Positions 33,409 to 41,952 of a DNA stretch of 50,446 nucleotides are shown here, piece after piece; position 1 is the stretch's first letter, and each line of letters starts with the position of its first letter. The position numbers were made by a program, and so were the translations under genes. The notes under the pieces are model-generated. The model made no database searches. It was not told the origin of the DNA and worked only from the letters and a program-made list of their open reading frames with translations. This DNA comes from Candidatus Woesearchaeota archaeon (GTDB lineage: Archaea; Nanobdellota; Nanobdellia; Woesearchaeales; JAIPIC01), in the NCBI GenBank assembly GCA_021734865.1, contig JAIPIC010000006.1, positions 1 to 50,446 of the forward strand, read 5' to 3'.

Positions 33409-33486
33409 TCATAACCAACTCAGAATACTTATACAGAATAATTAATAGTATTGTAATTAGAACTTATATATAAATTTAATCAAAAC

Positions 33487-33679
33487 GGTAAAGTCAACTA
33501 ACGTGGGTTTGGGTAACAAATATATGCAAAGCAGATTTTAGGACTGTAAATTACTCTATTTACAGTAAATTCTTCTTTGCAAAAAGGATTCATCGTTGTG
33601 TTTCTCCGTCGATGAATTTGGACATATATTTTGCTTTTTACAAAGAAGAACCATTTAACCCACTTAAGTTGACTTTACC
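33487..33679. mobile_element. 193-bp non-autonomous inverted-repeat element (MITE) with target duplication
   Basis: The outer ends are inverted repeats: GGTAAAGTCAACT (33487-33499) pairs perfectly with 33667-33679. After a short mismatch, GTGGGTT (33503-33509) pairs with AACCCAC (33657-33663). The element is flanked by TCAAAAC on both sides (33480-33486 and 33680-33686), a 7-bp direct repeat as left by transposition. Inside are a 9-bp hairpin (33543-33551 with 33558-33566), a 16-bp helix with one mismatch (33570-33586 with 33634-33650) and an 8-bp stem (33588-33595 with 33610-33617). There is no open frame. It must have been moved by a transposase encoded elsewhere. It lies between psmB and the initiator tRNA. 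Confidence 0.8.
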
Positions 33680-33772
33680 TCAAAACGACTGAGACTTAGT
33701 CATGTCTAACCTAATAAAAGAATAGAAAACATCAAATACATAAATAAATATTGAATAGATACCAAAAAAAAG

Positions 33773-33865
33773 TAGCGGGGGATGGATTTGAACCATCGAC
33801 CTCCGGGTTTCAACGGAGAATTTCCTTATGAGCCCGACGGGCACTCCTGGCTGCCCTACCCCGCT
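33773..33865 (-). tRNA. Initiator tRNA-Met (CAT) with 18-nt intron
   Basis: The acceptor stem AGCGGGG/CCCCGCT with discriminator A and the GGGCTCATA anticodon arm are hallmarks of archaeal initiator tRNA. The T arm is intact (GATGG-TTCAAAT-CCATC). An 18-nt intron (33809-33826) follows position 37; removing it restores the TCGGG/CCCGG anticodon stem and a 75-nt tRNA without encoded CCA. The 5' end lies only 4 bp after the stop codon of eS1, leaving little room for its own promoter, so it is probably cut out of the eS1 message. Confidence 0.93.
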
Positions 33866-33869
33866 ATAT

Positions 33870-34676
33870 TTAAGCCTTTTTGGCTTTTGCATCAGCGGTT
33901 GGTGTCTCTTTGGTTTCAGCTTCAGATGACTTCTCAGCTTTGGTTTCACCTTTGGATGAATCCTCAGCAGTGATTTCAGCTTCAGATGATTTCTCAGCTT
34001 TGGTTTCAGCTTCAGATGAATCTTCAGCTTTGGTTTGTGCTTTTTTAGTCTTAGCTGATGACTTTTTTTCATCAGATACTTTCTCGATCCTACCTTTAGA
34101 CTCAGGTTTGACCAACATAAGTTTTCTAATTTCAAAATTTTTCATAGGATAAGCTTTGTTCAGCTCGTGTCTAATATCGTTCTGGAGTTTATGACTGACA
34201 ATCAATGAAATGAGTCTATCAAATGTCTGTCCTGCAACATAGGATACAACCTTTTCAATCATCATCATCCTAAGATTGTACACATTGGAACCTATTGTCT
34301 TGGATCTAGTCAACATGAATGGTTTTATCCTGATAAGGATTTTATCCTGTGTATAACACATAAATGATTCATCCAGCCTGTTTCTTCGTCTTCTGACAAG
34401 CCTTTTTATTGCTGCTGGAATCATCTCATAACCTGTAGTCCGTGTTGTTAGATTGCTTCCTTGCAAGGTGTCAATTACGAACGATACGTTGATGTTTTGT
34501 TTCTTCATATCATTAGTAATGTTCATAAGGCTTAATTTCAACGGTTTGCCGAATGCTTCTTCGGGTGTGACGACACTGGTTTCACCCAGGACTGTCTCAT
34601 TGAAGATTTTTGGTGCTACAATTTTATACCATTTCTTCTTTTTGACAGATGATTTTGATGTTTGTTTCTTTGCCAT
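33870..34676 (-). CDS. rps3ae: Ribosomal protein eS1 (S3Ae) with repetitive tail
   Basis: eS1 is a small-subunit protein shared by archaea and eukaryotes, near the mRNA exit. The 268-residue product has the usual core to about residue 200, opening KKWYKIVAPKIFNETVLGET and including the MLVKPESKG end. The last 65 residues are an added Ser/Glu/Lys/Ala tail holding four 10-residue repeats (AEDSSEAETK type). The tail is not part of the conserved protein. TATA-like ATATTTAAATAG lies about 25-35 bp upstream (near 34706-34717), giving a very short leader. Confidence 0.93.
   Translation of the reverse strand: MAKKQTSKSSVKKKKWYKIVAPKIFNETVLGETSVVTPEEAFGKPLKLSLMNITNDMKKQNINVSFVIDTLQGSNLTTRTTGYEMIPAAIKRLVRRRRNRLDESFMCYTQDKILIRIKPFMLTRSKTIGSNVYNLRMMMIEKVVSYVAGQTFDRLISLIVSHKLQNDIRHELNKAYPMKNFEIRKLMLVKPESKGRIEKVSDEKKSSAKTKKAQTKAEDSSEAETKAEKSSEAEITAEDSSKGETKAEKSSEAETKETPTADAKAKKA
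33909..34028 (-). repeat. Four 30-bp coding repeats in the eS1 tail
   Basis: Residues 217-256 are four 10-residue units alternating AEDSSEAETK and AEKSSEAEIT types. The nearly identical DNA units suggest recent expansion by slippage or recombination. Confidence 0.75.
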
Positions 34677-34844
34677 TGTTCATTGCAGAGAATTGGACTC
34701 TATTTAAATATCTTTTGTATTATGGCTCACGTAAAAAGCTAAAAAATTGATCATTTTATGTGGATGAATACTAACATATCAGTAAGATTTTGAATATTTC
34801 CTCAAATCATTAGTGAAATAAAGACCAATTAATGACACACCGTC

Positions 34845-35459
34845 CTATTCCATACTTCTCAGGTAGCTTATGTCCAGGATGGGTTTTTGGAATTTGTCAT
34901 CAGCTAATCTTGGACAGGCTGTGTTAACAAAACAATCGATAAAATTGAAGTCAGTCATATCTCCAATCTGGTTTGAGATGAAATAATAGAATCTTTTGTT
35001 AGGATATTTTCTCTCCAATATTTTATTTTCAGCCACTTCAATGTGATTTTGACCTGGTTTAGTCGATATAAGCACCCCTATCCTGTCTGATGAGAGAAAT
35101 TTCACATATGCAGCTTTTTGCCTGTTGGTCTTTGGTTCGAGAGGTGCTATCCGACCATCAGGATGCATTATATATGCTTCCGATCTGATTGCAGTTGGAT
35201 GAAAATTACCATCTGCAATGCATAAAACAGCGCGATCCGATACCAAATTGTCACATCCAAGTATCTGTCCAGGTGTATCAGAACTGAGTTTTGGAACTTC
35301 AATATCAAAACCTTCTGTTTCGAGAATCTTTCTAACCTGTTGAAGCAGAGGGATGTATTGGATTGCTGCGACTAACGCTATCTTTTTTGGCAGCAATTTT
35401 GTGTCTATCTTTGGTGGTGCCCTAAGTTTCGTCTGTGCGTTAAGGAATAGTAGTTCCAT
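34845..35459 (-). CDS. Dph2-like diphthamide protein lacking its first domain
   Basis: Dph2 is a radical-SAM-type [4Fe-4S] enzyme that starts diphthamide formation on EF-2. This 204-residue protein matches the second and third domains: IDTKLLPKKIALVAAIQY, GQILGCDN (second cluster Cys, residue 69), DGNFHPTAIRS, STKPGQNHIEVAENKILERK and NTACPRLADD (third cluster Cys). The first domain of about 120 residues, carrying the first cluster Cys, is missing. An in-frame TAG directly precedes the ATG, and only about 130 bp separate it from the divergent permease gene, so no domain 1 is encoded here. It could work with a separate partner or be degraded. Confidence 0.8.
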   Translation of the reverse strand: MELLFLNAQTKLRAPPKIDTKLLPKKIALVAAIQYIPLLQQVRKILETEGFDIEVPKLSSDTPGQILGCDNLVSDRAVLCIADGNFHPTAIRSEAYIMHPDGRIAPLEPKTNRQKAAYVKFLSSDRIGVLISTKPGQNHIEVAENKILERKYPNKRFYYFISNQIGDMTDFNFIDCFVNTACPRLADDKFQKPILDISYLRSME

Positions 35460-35557
35460 CTAATATGTTAATCGAGGAAGGTTTTTATTTGTTTTGTTAA
35501 TGTATTCAAATTGTATTCTGCCACTACCAATTTAAACTACACAACAATAGTAACGAT

Positions 35558-35580
35558 TATTTAAATAAGCCAAAAGGCTT
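35558..35580 (+). promoter_or_regulatory. TATA box and small palindrome at the permease-fusion promoter
   Basis: TATTTAAATA (35558-35567) is 27 bp before the ATG at 35590, consistent with a leaderless mRNA. AAGCC-AAAA-GGCTT (35567-35580) is a perfect inverted repeat between the TATA box and the start, a position where a bound repressor would block RNA polymerase. Confidence 0.5.
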
Positions 35581-35589
35581 TACGTTTCA

Positions 35590-37569
35590 ATGGCTGAACG
35601 ACTCGAAAAGACTCTCAGTTACCCTGTTCTTCTGATAATTATAGTCAATTCCATTATGGGTACTGGAATCTTCCTTCTACCAGCCGTTGGTGCTCGTGTT
35701 TCAGGCGTTGCTTCCTTAATATCATGGGTTATTCTATCCATTTTTGCTGTCTATATATCAGCATGTATGGGAGAACTAACTGGAATGTTTCCTAAAGAAG
35801 GAGGTGTCTACGAATTCAGCAAGCAAGCATATGGTAGATTTATCTCATTCATTGTTGGCTGGTCGTCGATGGTTGCCAGTTTCATTACTATAGCTATGCT
35901 AATTGTTGGTGCGGTTCAGGTTTTGCTGCCAGTATCATTTGTGACGACACTATGGGGCATGAAGGTTTCAAGTAATCTCATCCAGATGCTAGTCTCAATG
36001 ATCTTCATATTGATATTTCATTATACTGCATTCAGAGGTCTAAAATTCGGAGCTACAATGCTAATTGTATTTGGTTACATAACCTTAGGAACATTGATAG
36101 CTGTTATAATCCCTGGTTTTTTTCATATTGACCCATCAAACTTTACGCAATTACTGCCCGAAGGATCGAACTTCGTCGTTGTATACCTGGCACTGTTTTT
36201 TATCGCAGAAACCTTTTTTGGTTGGGAACAAGCGACTTTTCTTGCAGGGGAGACTAAGAACGGTGAGACTGTTGTCCCAAAAGCTTTGGTAGTCGGTACT
36301 TTAATTATTGCAATCTTTGTTTTTCTTCTGGCAATTGTCGGTCTGGGTGTTATACATTCGTCCCAGTTTGGTCTTTCCAAAGCTCCAGTCCCAGATATTG
36401 CCCGTATCATATATGGTGACACTGGTTGGAGTGTTTTTACAATTCTGGTTTATGTCTCAATAATTGGATCTGTTGCAGGCTGGATTACATCTTCTCCGAG
36501 ACTTCTGCTTGCCATGGCTAATGATAAGCTGCTGTTCTCACAGGTTTCCGCTGTGCATCCAAAGAACAAATCACCATATAAAGCAATCATGTTTCAGTGC
36601 ATAATTACAGCAATCCTTGTTTATCTTGCGTCGATGTCCCAATCGGCATTTGAATTCCTTCTAAATATATTAGTGCCTTTAGTATTGTTTCAATATGCAA
36701 TGGTTGTGATAGCTGTACCTTTCCTTAGAAGGACGATGCCTGACGCAAAAAGACCATTTAAGATTCCATTCCCAAAATATGGGCCAATAATGACTATCTT
36801 GTTTCTGGGAACTTTGATTGGTGTATGGTTGATTAAAACACCTAATGCTTTAGATCACTTCATGCAGGGAGTCTCATTCATTCTTCTTGGTATACCTGTT
36901 TATTTCCTGATTGAGCTTTATTTTGACCCAAAGATGATTGTCAAAGTCAATGATAGGCTTGCATATCTTGCGCTTCTTTTTGAAAAAGTTTCCGTACCTA
37001 AGAAAGTAGTAGATGAGATATTATACTTACTTGGAGAAGTCAAGGGAAAAACCATTCTGGAATATGGCTGCAATGTTGGTACTCTGACGGTCAATCTAAG
37101 CAAGGCGGTAGGAACTCAAGGCAAGGTTATTGCAACGGATTTATCAAAGATCGGGCTGCATATTACTCAAAGAAGGATTGAGCGTGCTCTTATGAAAGCC
37201 AAAGAAGCCATACATGGAAGAGTTCACATAATGCATGATGATCAACATACTTCTCGTGTGCATCCAGATATTAAAAGTGTTGATGCTATTGTCAGTGTTG
37301 GGACAATATCATATGTGCAGGACATTAAGAAAGTCCTTAGTGAGATGTATGATATTCTTCCTGATGAGGGAAAGATTATTATTGTTGAATACGCTGATTA
37401 CTTAAGATTTGTTCCAAATATTGAATGGATGGAAAAGAATGAAACCATTCAAGACCTGTTTATGGAATCTGGATTTAGTATTCGAGTAATCCGCAAGGAA
37501 GGTTTATTTTGGAATTATGTTTACATATATGGAATAAAATATACGGAGGATGTGGTGCCTTTCATATGA
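35590..37569 (+). CDS. APC-type amino-acid permease fused to a SAM methyltransferase
   Basis: Residues 1-445 form a permease of the amino acid-polyamine-organocation superfamily. It has about twelve membrane helices, the unwound-helix motif SIMGTGIFLLPA (21-32), a GELTGMFPKEGGVYEF segment (61-76) and RPFKIPFPKYGP near 388-399. Residues 455-645 form a class I methyltransferase: ILEYGCNVGTL (motif I, 489-499), VIATDLS (513-519), VDAIVSVGTISYV (564-576) and a GKIIIVEYADY strand. The frame is open and uninterrupted, so this is one polypeptide. The methyltransferase would face the cytoplasm and could modify the imported substrate. The leaderless start is supported by a TATA box. A Kef-type antiporter gene follows after 14 bp. 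Confidence 0.85.
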   Translation: MAERLEKTLSYPVLLIIIVNSIMGTGIFLLPAVGARVSGVASLISWVILSIFAVYISACMGELTGMFPKEGGVYEFSKQAYGRFISFIVGWSSMVASFITIAMLIVGAVQVLLPVSFVTTLWGMKVSSNLIQMLVSMIFILIFHYTAFRGLKFGATMLIVFGYITLGTLIAVIIPGFFHIDPSNFTQLLPEGSNFVVVYLALFFIAETFFGWEQATFLAGETKNGETVVPKALVVGTLIIAIFVFLLAIVGLGVIHSSQFGLSKAPVPDIARIIYGDTGWSVFTILVYVSIIGSVAGWITSSPRLLLAMANDKLLFSQVSAVHPKNKSPYKAIMFQCIITAILVYLASMSQSAFEFLLNILVPLVLFQYAMVVIAVPFLRRTMPDAKRPFKIPFPKYGPIMTILFLGTLIGVWLIKTPNALDHFMQGVSFILLGIPVYFLIELYFDPKMIVKVNDRLAYLALLFEKVSVPKKVVDEILYLLGEVKGKTILEYGCNVGTLTVNLSKAVGTQGKVIATDLSKIGLHITQRRIERALMKAKEAIHGRVHIMHDDQHTSRVHPDIKSVDAIVSVGTISYVQDIKKVLSEMYDILPDEGKIIIVEYADYLRFVPNIEWMEKNETIQDLFMESGFSIRVIRKEGLFWNYVYIYGIKYTEDVVPFI

Positions 37570-37583
37570 GCCCAGTGATGTAA

Positions 37584-38798
37584 ATGGAAGTAATGTTAAC
37601 TTTGCTGGTATGCTTGATGTTTGCCTATCTTGGATCCTTTATATTTGGGAAGATAGGTATCCCTAAGATAATCGGACATATCTCAGTGGGATTTCTTTTG
37701 GGAATTCCTGTATTGAAAGAATTTATTTTCAATGAAGAGTCACTTATGCTAATCACTTCATTGGCAAATCTTGGACTTATATTTTTACTCTATTTTATAG
37801 GTTTAAAGATAAATCTAAAATCATTCTTCAGGTTCTCTGGAAAAGCACTTAATATTTCTCTTCTAAGCGCAACAATCCCTTTTGCCCTTGGTTTATTAAC
37901 ATGCCTTTATTTTGGGAAATCTATTGTTGAATCAGTTATTGTGGGTGCGTGTCTATCTGTAACAGCAGAAGCAGTATCGGGAGCTGTTCTTGAAGAATTA
38001 AAACTGATGAACACAAAGATAGGTGAAATTATAATAGAAGCAGGGATATTGGATGACATTTTTGAAATAATGATCCTTGCCATTTTAAGTACTCTGATCC
38101 ACACATCTGTTTATTCTGTTGCTGGAGGAGTTGTCAGATTTATTGTTGAGATATTTGTTTTCGTATTGATTATCCTTATAATCAGGTATCTTTTCGTTCC
38201 GATGACATTAGATTTGTTAGGTAAGAGGCCAACACATGCAAATCTGTTCACCGCTTCGTTCATAATTGTACTCTTAATGGCTGCAATCAGTGACTATCTC
38301 AAGATGGGTGTTGTCCTGGGTGCGGTAATTGCAGGTATTATTGTTAAACATACCCTAATAAAAGAGCATAAGATAGGAGAAGAAAAGGAAGTAGCTGATC
38401 TTGTTGAGACTGTAACATTCGGGTTTTTAGAGCCATTATTTTTTATTTGGATCGGAATTAATGTTGATATCACACGCTTTTTAACAGACCCAAGTCTTAT
38501 ATTACTGGCTTTGGTAGTAACTTTGGTAGCTACTATTGGGAAAATTTTAGGTTCAATAATAGGTAATCATCTATCAGGAGGCTCTTTAAATGAGGGTTTC
38601 ATCATTGGCTGGGGCATGAATTCACGAGGTGCAGTCGAACTGATTGCTGCGACGATAGCACTGGAAGCTAATTTAATATCAGTTGAGATGAATTATGTGA
38701 TCGTTATAATGGCTTTCCTAACAACATTGATTTCTCCATTAATATTCAAACACCTAACGTATCACCACCATTATAAACAAATTAAAGAGTTTGATTAA
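37584..38798 (+). CDS. Monovalent cation:proton antiporter (Kef/CPA2 family)
   Basis: The 404-residue membrane protein has about twelve helices and the CPA2 signature: IPKIIGHISVGFLLGIPVL early (residues 26-44), the discontinuous-helix GLIFLLYFIGL, and the ion-binding acidic pair in GILDDIFEI (about 154-162). The second half has the GWGMNSRGAVELI motif near 350. It lacks the TrkA-N regulatory domain of KefB/C, as many archaeal members do. It probably exchanges Na+ or K+ for protons. It follows the permease-methyltransferase gene by 14 bp, so they share a transcript. Confidence 0.88.
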   Translation: MEVMLTLLVCLMFAYLGSFIFGKIGIPKIIGHISVGFLLGIPVLKEFIFNEESLMLITSLANLGLIFLLYFIGLKINLKSFFRFSGKALNISLLSATIPFALGLLTCLYFGKSIVESVIVGACLSVTAEAVSGAVLEELKLMNTKIGEIIIEAGILDDIFEIMILAILSTLIHTSVYSVAGGVVRFIVEIFVFVLIILIIRYLFVPMTLDLLGKRPTHANLFTASFIIVLLMAAISDYLKMGVVLGAVIAGIIVKHTLIKEHKIGEEKEVADLVETVTFGFLEPLFFIWIGINVDITRFLTDPSLILLALVVTLVATIGKILGSIIGNHLSGGSLNEGFIIGWGMNSRGAVELIAATIALEANLISVEMNYVIVIMAFLTTLISPLIFKHLTYHHHYKQIKEFD

Positions 38799-39018
38799 CG
38801 CAAGAATCAGAATAATGCTGATGGTCAATATTTCTTGAATATTATAGAAAGAAACTAAATGAATGCATAGTATTACAATTGATTTTCATGGATTTCATTA
38901 CAAGAATTTCCAGTCAATAATCAGCTGAATTATGACAATGTATCCAGTCACAGGTTTAATTTGAAGTTCATAAATATGTTAAATAATTGGGTACTTAAAA
39001 AAAGAGAAAAAAGAACCA
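38799..39018 (-). terminator. Convergent gap with U-rich terminator of the RNA polymerase operon
   Basis: The 220 bp between the antiporter gene and the convergent uS7 gene holds no gene I can support. Just after the uS7 stop, the minus strand reads CTTTTTTCTCTTTTTTT (complement of about 38997-39013), a T-rich tract fitting an archaeal terminator for the long RNA polymerase/ribosomal operon. Confidence 0.55.
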
Positions 39019-39612
39019 TTACCTTGAAGAGTCTGATTGTCTTTCCAGTTCAAGTTTTTTTGCGATTGCAGCAGATTTCTGGGATAGGTTGTAAGCATTT
39101 ATAATCTCTTCAGAGAGATAACTTACAGCATCTTTCTTAGAGTTAAAGCTCTTGTGTGAAGTGCCTTGTGCCATCTGCCTCAGTGCAAAATCCACTCTTC
39201 TTTGTGGAGCGCATTCAACTGCTTTAGGATATCTGGCTCCGCCATACTCAATGGAGATAATCTCTTCCCTTGGAGCAGCATTCTCAATCGCTGTCACAAG
39301 CACTTGAATTGGGTTCTGTTTTGTTGTAGTCTCTATCCTTTTAAGGGTGTCTTCAACAATTGAATAAACCGTAGTGCCTTTGCCTGTGGTGTTTCCGCTG
39401 CTCTTATAGTGCTTTTTACCTTTGTGACCTGCAACCATAAGCTTATTCATCAGTCTTTCGACAATGAACACTTTTGACTTATGGAATTTTTTTCCAACAT
39501 AACGAGCACCGGTCTTTGGCACAATCTTTGGTTCAAGATTTATGTACCTAACAAGGCCCTGATCCTGTACCTTAACTTCTGATATATCCCATATATTGAA
39601 TGCTTTAATCAT
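39019..39612 (-). CDS. rps7: Ribosomal protein uS7
   Basis: uS7 nucleates the head of the 30S subunit and contacts the E-site tRNA. The 197-residue archaeal form has the usual core, with [20 protein letters not shown] and [15 protein letters not shown] (about residues 125-160). The gene overlaps uS12 by 4 bp (ATGA) and ends the operon. In many archaea EF-2 and EF-1A follow here; in this genome they do not, the operon stops and a convergent antiporter gene comes next. Confidence 0.95.
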   Translation of the reverse strand: MIKAFNIWDISEVKVQDQGLVRYINLEPKIVPKTGARYVGKKFHKSKVFIVERLMNKLMVAGHKGKKHYKSSGNTTGKGTTVYSIVEDTLKRIETTTKQNPIQVLVTAIENAAPREEIISIEYGGARYPKAVECAPQRRVDFALRQMAQGTSHKSFNSKKDAVSYLSEEIINAYNLSQKSAAIAKKLELERQSDSSR

Positions 39613-40046
39613 TTTCTAGCCTTCTCTATTCTTCCACCGAGCAAAGCACCAAGTGACTGATCATTTACTTTCAGGACTTTCCACCTTACACCAGGGATAT
39701 CTCCTTTTGCACGTCCCATTTTTCCGCCGATGCACTCGATCAACACTTCGTCGTGCTCATCGATAAGCTTTGTTGCTCCATCACCAGGCATGAAAGCAGT
39801 AACCTGCTTACCATTTTTAATTAGTTGCACTCTAACGCACTTCCTCATTGCTGAGTTCGGCTGTTTTGCTTCTAGCTGGATTTTTTCCAGTACAATGCCT
39901 TTAGCCTGTGATGCGCCTACAAGAGGATCAGATTTCCTCTTTAAGTCAAGTGTCTTCCGGACATATTTTTTGTCTAGCCACAACGACTTTCTTCTTCTAC
40001 GGATAAGTTTCGATCCTGAGTTAATTCCTTTTGATTTCTTTGCCAT
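39609..40046 (-). CDS. rps12: Ribosomal protein uS12
   Basis: uS12 lies in the decoding centre and governs accuracy. The 145-residue product has [20 protein letters not shown] and the [20 protein letters not shown] and [13 protein letters not shown] motifs of archaeal and eukaryotic uS12. Lys residues around the PNSAMRK loop, linked to streptomycin response in bacteria, are in the usual archaeal context. The ATG overlaps the nusA stop region, so translation is coupled. Confidence 0.96.
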   Translation of the reverse strand: MAKKSKGINSGSKLIRRRRKSLWLDKKYVRKTLDLKRKSDPLVGASQAKGIVLEKIQLEAKQPNSAMRKCVRVQLIKNGKQVTAFMPGDGATKLIDEHDEVLIECIGGKMGRAKGDIPGVRWKVLKVNDQSLGALLGGRIEKARK

Positions 40047-40460
40047 TCATATAACCTTAATTTGCTTGATATCAAAATACCTTTTGACTGTTGAATTTAA
40101 AAAGGCGAGGTTTTTGGAGTTTCTTCCTATTAATAAGGCTTTTGTTTTGGTATCCGAATCTTCTATAACAATCTCACCATCATTATCTGTTATTTTGTGT
40201 GGATTGCTGGGATAAATGAGGTTCTGGATAAATTGAGCCACATCTTCGTTGAACTCAACGAATTTCACCTTTTTTTTAAGCTTTAGTTCAAGAAGCTTAA
40301 CATTCGCGCCCTTCTTGCCAATCGCTTTGGATATTTGACCAGGTGAAACAATGTACAATATCTTTTCACCGACGATCACATCTTTTACTTTTGTTCTTGT
40401 TACATGCTCAAAGATGGTCATGTAATGTATGAGATCATTATTATATTTGATTCTCGTCAT
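40047..40460 (-). CDS. nusA: NusA-like KH-domain protein
   Basis: Archaeal NusA consists of only the two KH RNA-binding domains of bacterial NusA. The 137-residue product has IVSPGQISKAIGKKGANVKL (GxxG loop of the first KH domain) and a second, less perfect KH region near GEIVIEDSDTKTKALLIGRN. It sits directly before uS12 without a gap, as in most archaea. Its role in transcription or RNA binding is inferred from the family. Confidence 0.93.
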   Translation of the reverse strand: MTRIKYNNDLIHYMTIFEHVTRTKVKDVIVGEKILYIVSPGQISKAIGKKGANVKLLELKLKKKVKFVEFNEDVAQFIQNLIYPSNPHKITDNDGEIVIEDSDTKTKALLIGRNSKNLAFLNSTVKRYFDIKQIKVI

Positions 40461-40524
40461 TATGTTTAAAACATCTCCTAAAGATTGTCTACATCATGAA
40501 ATTAAGGTATTTGTACCTAAATTT

Positions 40525-40809
40525 CTAAGATTTCAGTGATCCGACAAATGAAATCGCAAATGGCTTCTGGAAGACTCTGCCTAATTCTGTATTTGTCAGC
40601 TTGATCTTCTGTAGTTCAATCTTGTTAAAATCGCTCAAATATTTTATCTTGTCCTCATATTCTTCTTTGCAATTGGATGCAAGATAAATCTTTACTAATT
40701 GATTGTTCTTAAGCGCTTTTGAAACTGATTCATAGCCAATAATGTACTTCTTGCTCTTAATTAATTCTTTGATTTCAGTAATTGTCTTTGATTCTTTTTT
40801 GATTACCAT
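40525..40809 (-). CDS. rpl30e: Ribosomal protein eL30
   Basis: This 94-residue member of the L7Ae/L30e fold binds kink-turn RNA in the large subunit. It begins MVIKKESKTITEIKELIKSK and has the YIIGYESVSKALKNNQLVKI segment and the LASNC strand end typical of eL30. A GGTG site precedes the ATG. Its place between rpoA2 and nusA is the standard archaeal order. Confidence 0.92.
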   Translation of the reverse strand: MVIKKESKTITEIKELIKSKKYIIGYESVSKALKNNQLVKIYLASNCKEEYEDKIKYLSDFNKIELQKIKLTNTELGRVFQKPFAISFVGSLKS

Positions 40810-40834
40810 TTTTTACACCATTTATCTAAAAACA

Positions 40835-41947
40835 TTAAAATTTAAATTTTGTCACTAATCCTGGCAAACCTGTTCCTACTGGAACTGGCTGGTTGAGCAT
40901 GACATTCTCAACAACACTGGCCAACACGTCTGTTTCTCCGGTAAGTGCTGCATCGATGATATGCTTAATTGGGGTCTCAAAAGATGCTCTTGCAAGTACA
41001 GACGCCTTGTTGCTTATGACTCCGCTTCTTGTGACTCCTTTTACCTCTCCAGAGATAACCATAAGATCAGCAACGAGCATAATATGACGGATATCAACAT
41101 TAAGTCCTTGGTTTTCGATAACCTTGAAGACTTCATTGATGATCGTCTGCCTGGCAGCTTCTGTTCCAAGAACAGCATGAACTTCGTGGATATCGTTCGA
41201 GATGGTTCGGGTGTTGTCAACAAATTCAAAGTCCATAACCTTTTTTAGGTTCGTACCTGAAGTCATTATTACAAACTCATCATTCCTCTTAACAGGAAGC
41301 ACCTGTTCAATACCAGGAACACCACAGACCACAAGCCCTTTAATCTTTTCTTTGGTCTTATAAAGAATATTCAGACTTTCATCTTTATTCTTGGATTTCA
41401 TCAGGATACCATCATCCCGTTTCTCGATTGAAAATGCGGTCTTACAGCTTTTTTCGAGCATCTTTATCATCTTCGCTTGAGTTATCCCGATAAGCTCCAT
41501 CTTCTCAGTATTAAAGCTTATATTAATTGATAAATCGATGATATTAATGATAATTTCTTCGATTAGCTCATCCAACTTTGTCTCTTTCAACTGCATAGCT
41601 ATCTTCTTGATGTCTTTTCCTTCTGAATAAGGTTTTTTCAGATATATCTCCATCATCGGTGTGGATGGGACTTTTCTTGCATCAAGAATCTCAATTATTC
41701 TTGGTAGACCAACAGTAACGTTCATCTCTGCAACTCCTGCAAAGTGGAATGTGTTAAGGGTCATCTGTGTACCAGGTTCACCTATTGATTCTGCACTGAC
41801 AAGACCAACAGACTCACCAGGTTCTATCTTCATTTCTTCAAACTCTTTTTCAACACGATCATAGACCGCTTTTGTCTTTGCTTTGGAGAAATTTGATGGT
41901 ATGAGCCTCTCAAGCTCTTTTTTGATTTTTAGGTTTAATTCTGTCAT
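40835..41947 (-). CDS. rpoA2: RNA polymerase subunit A''
   Basis: A'' is the C-terminal part of the largest subunit and holds the trigger loop and part of the jaw. The 370-residue product has the trigger-loop region [20 protein letters not shown] (residues 55-74) and the end [13 protein letters not shown]. The open frame begins at GTG 41956, but that GTG is part of the ribosome binding site; ATG 41947 gives the normal start [15 protein letters not shown]. It follows rpoA1 directly. Confidence 0.96.
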   Translation of the reverse strand: MTELNLKIKKELERLIPSNFSKAKTKAVYDRVEKEFEEMKIEPGESVGLVSAESIGEPGTQMTLNTFHFAGVAEMNVTVGLPRIIEILDARKVPSTPMMEIYLKKPYSEGKDIKKIAMQLKETKLDELIEEIIINIIDLSINISFNTEKMELIGITQAKMIKMLEKSCKTAFSIEKRDDGILMKSKNKDESLNILYKTKEKIKGLVVCGVPGIEQVLPVKRNDEFVIMTSGTNLKKVMDFEFVDNTRTISNDIHEVHAVLGTEAARQTIINEVFKVIENQGLNVDIRHIMLVADLMVISGEVKGVTRSGVISNKASVLARASFETPIKHIIDAALTGETDVLASVVENVMLNQPVPVGTGLPGLVTKFKF

Positions 41948-41952
41948 TGTAA

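Noticed and set aside
38799-39018. Possible C/D box RNA in the antiporter-uS7 gap (TGATGG near 38820, CTGA near 38925)
   Set aside because: The boxes do not match the consensus, the spacing is too long, and no C'/D' pair is visible.
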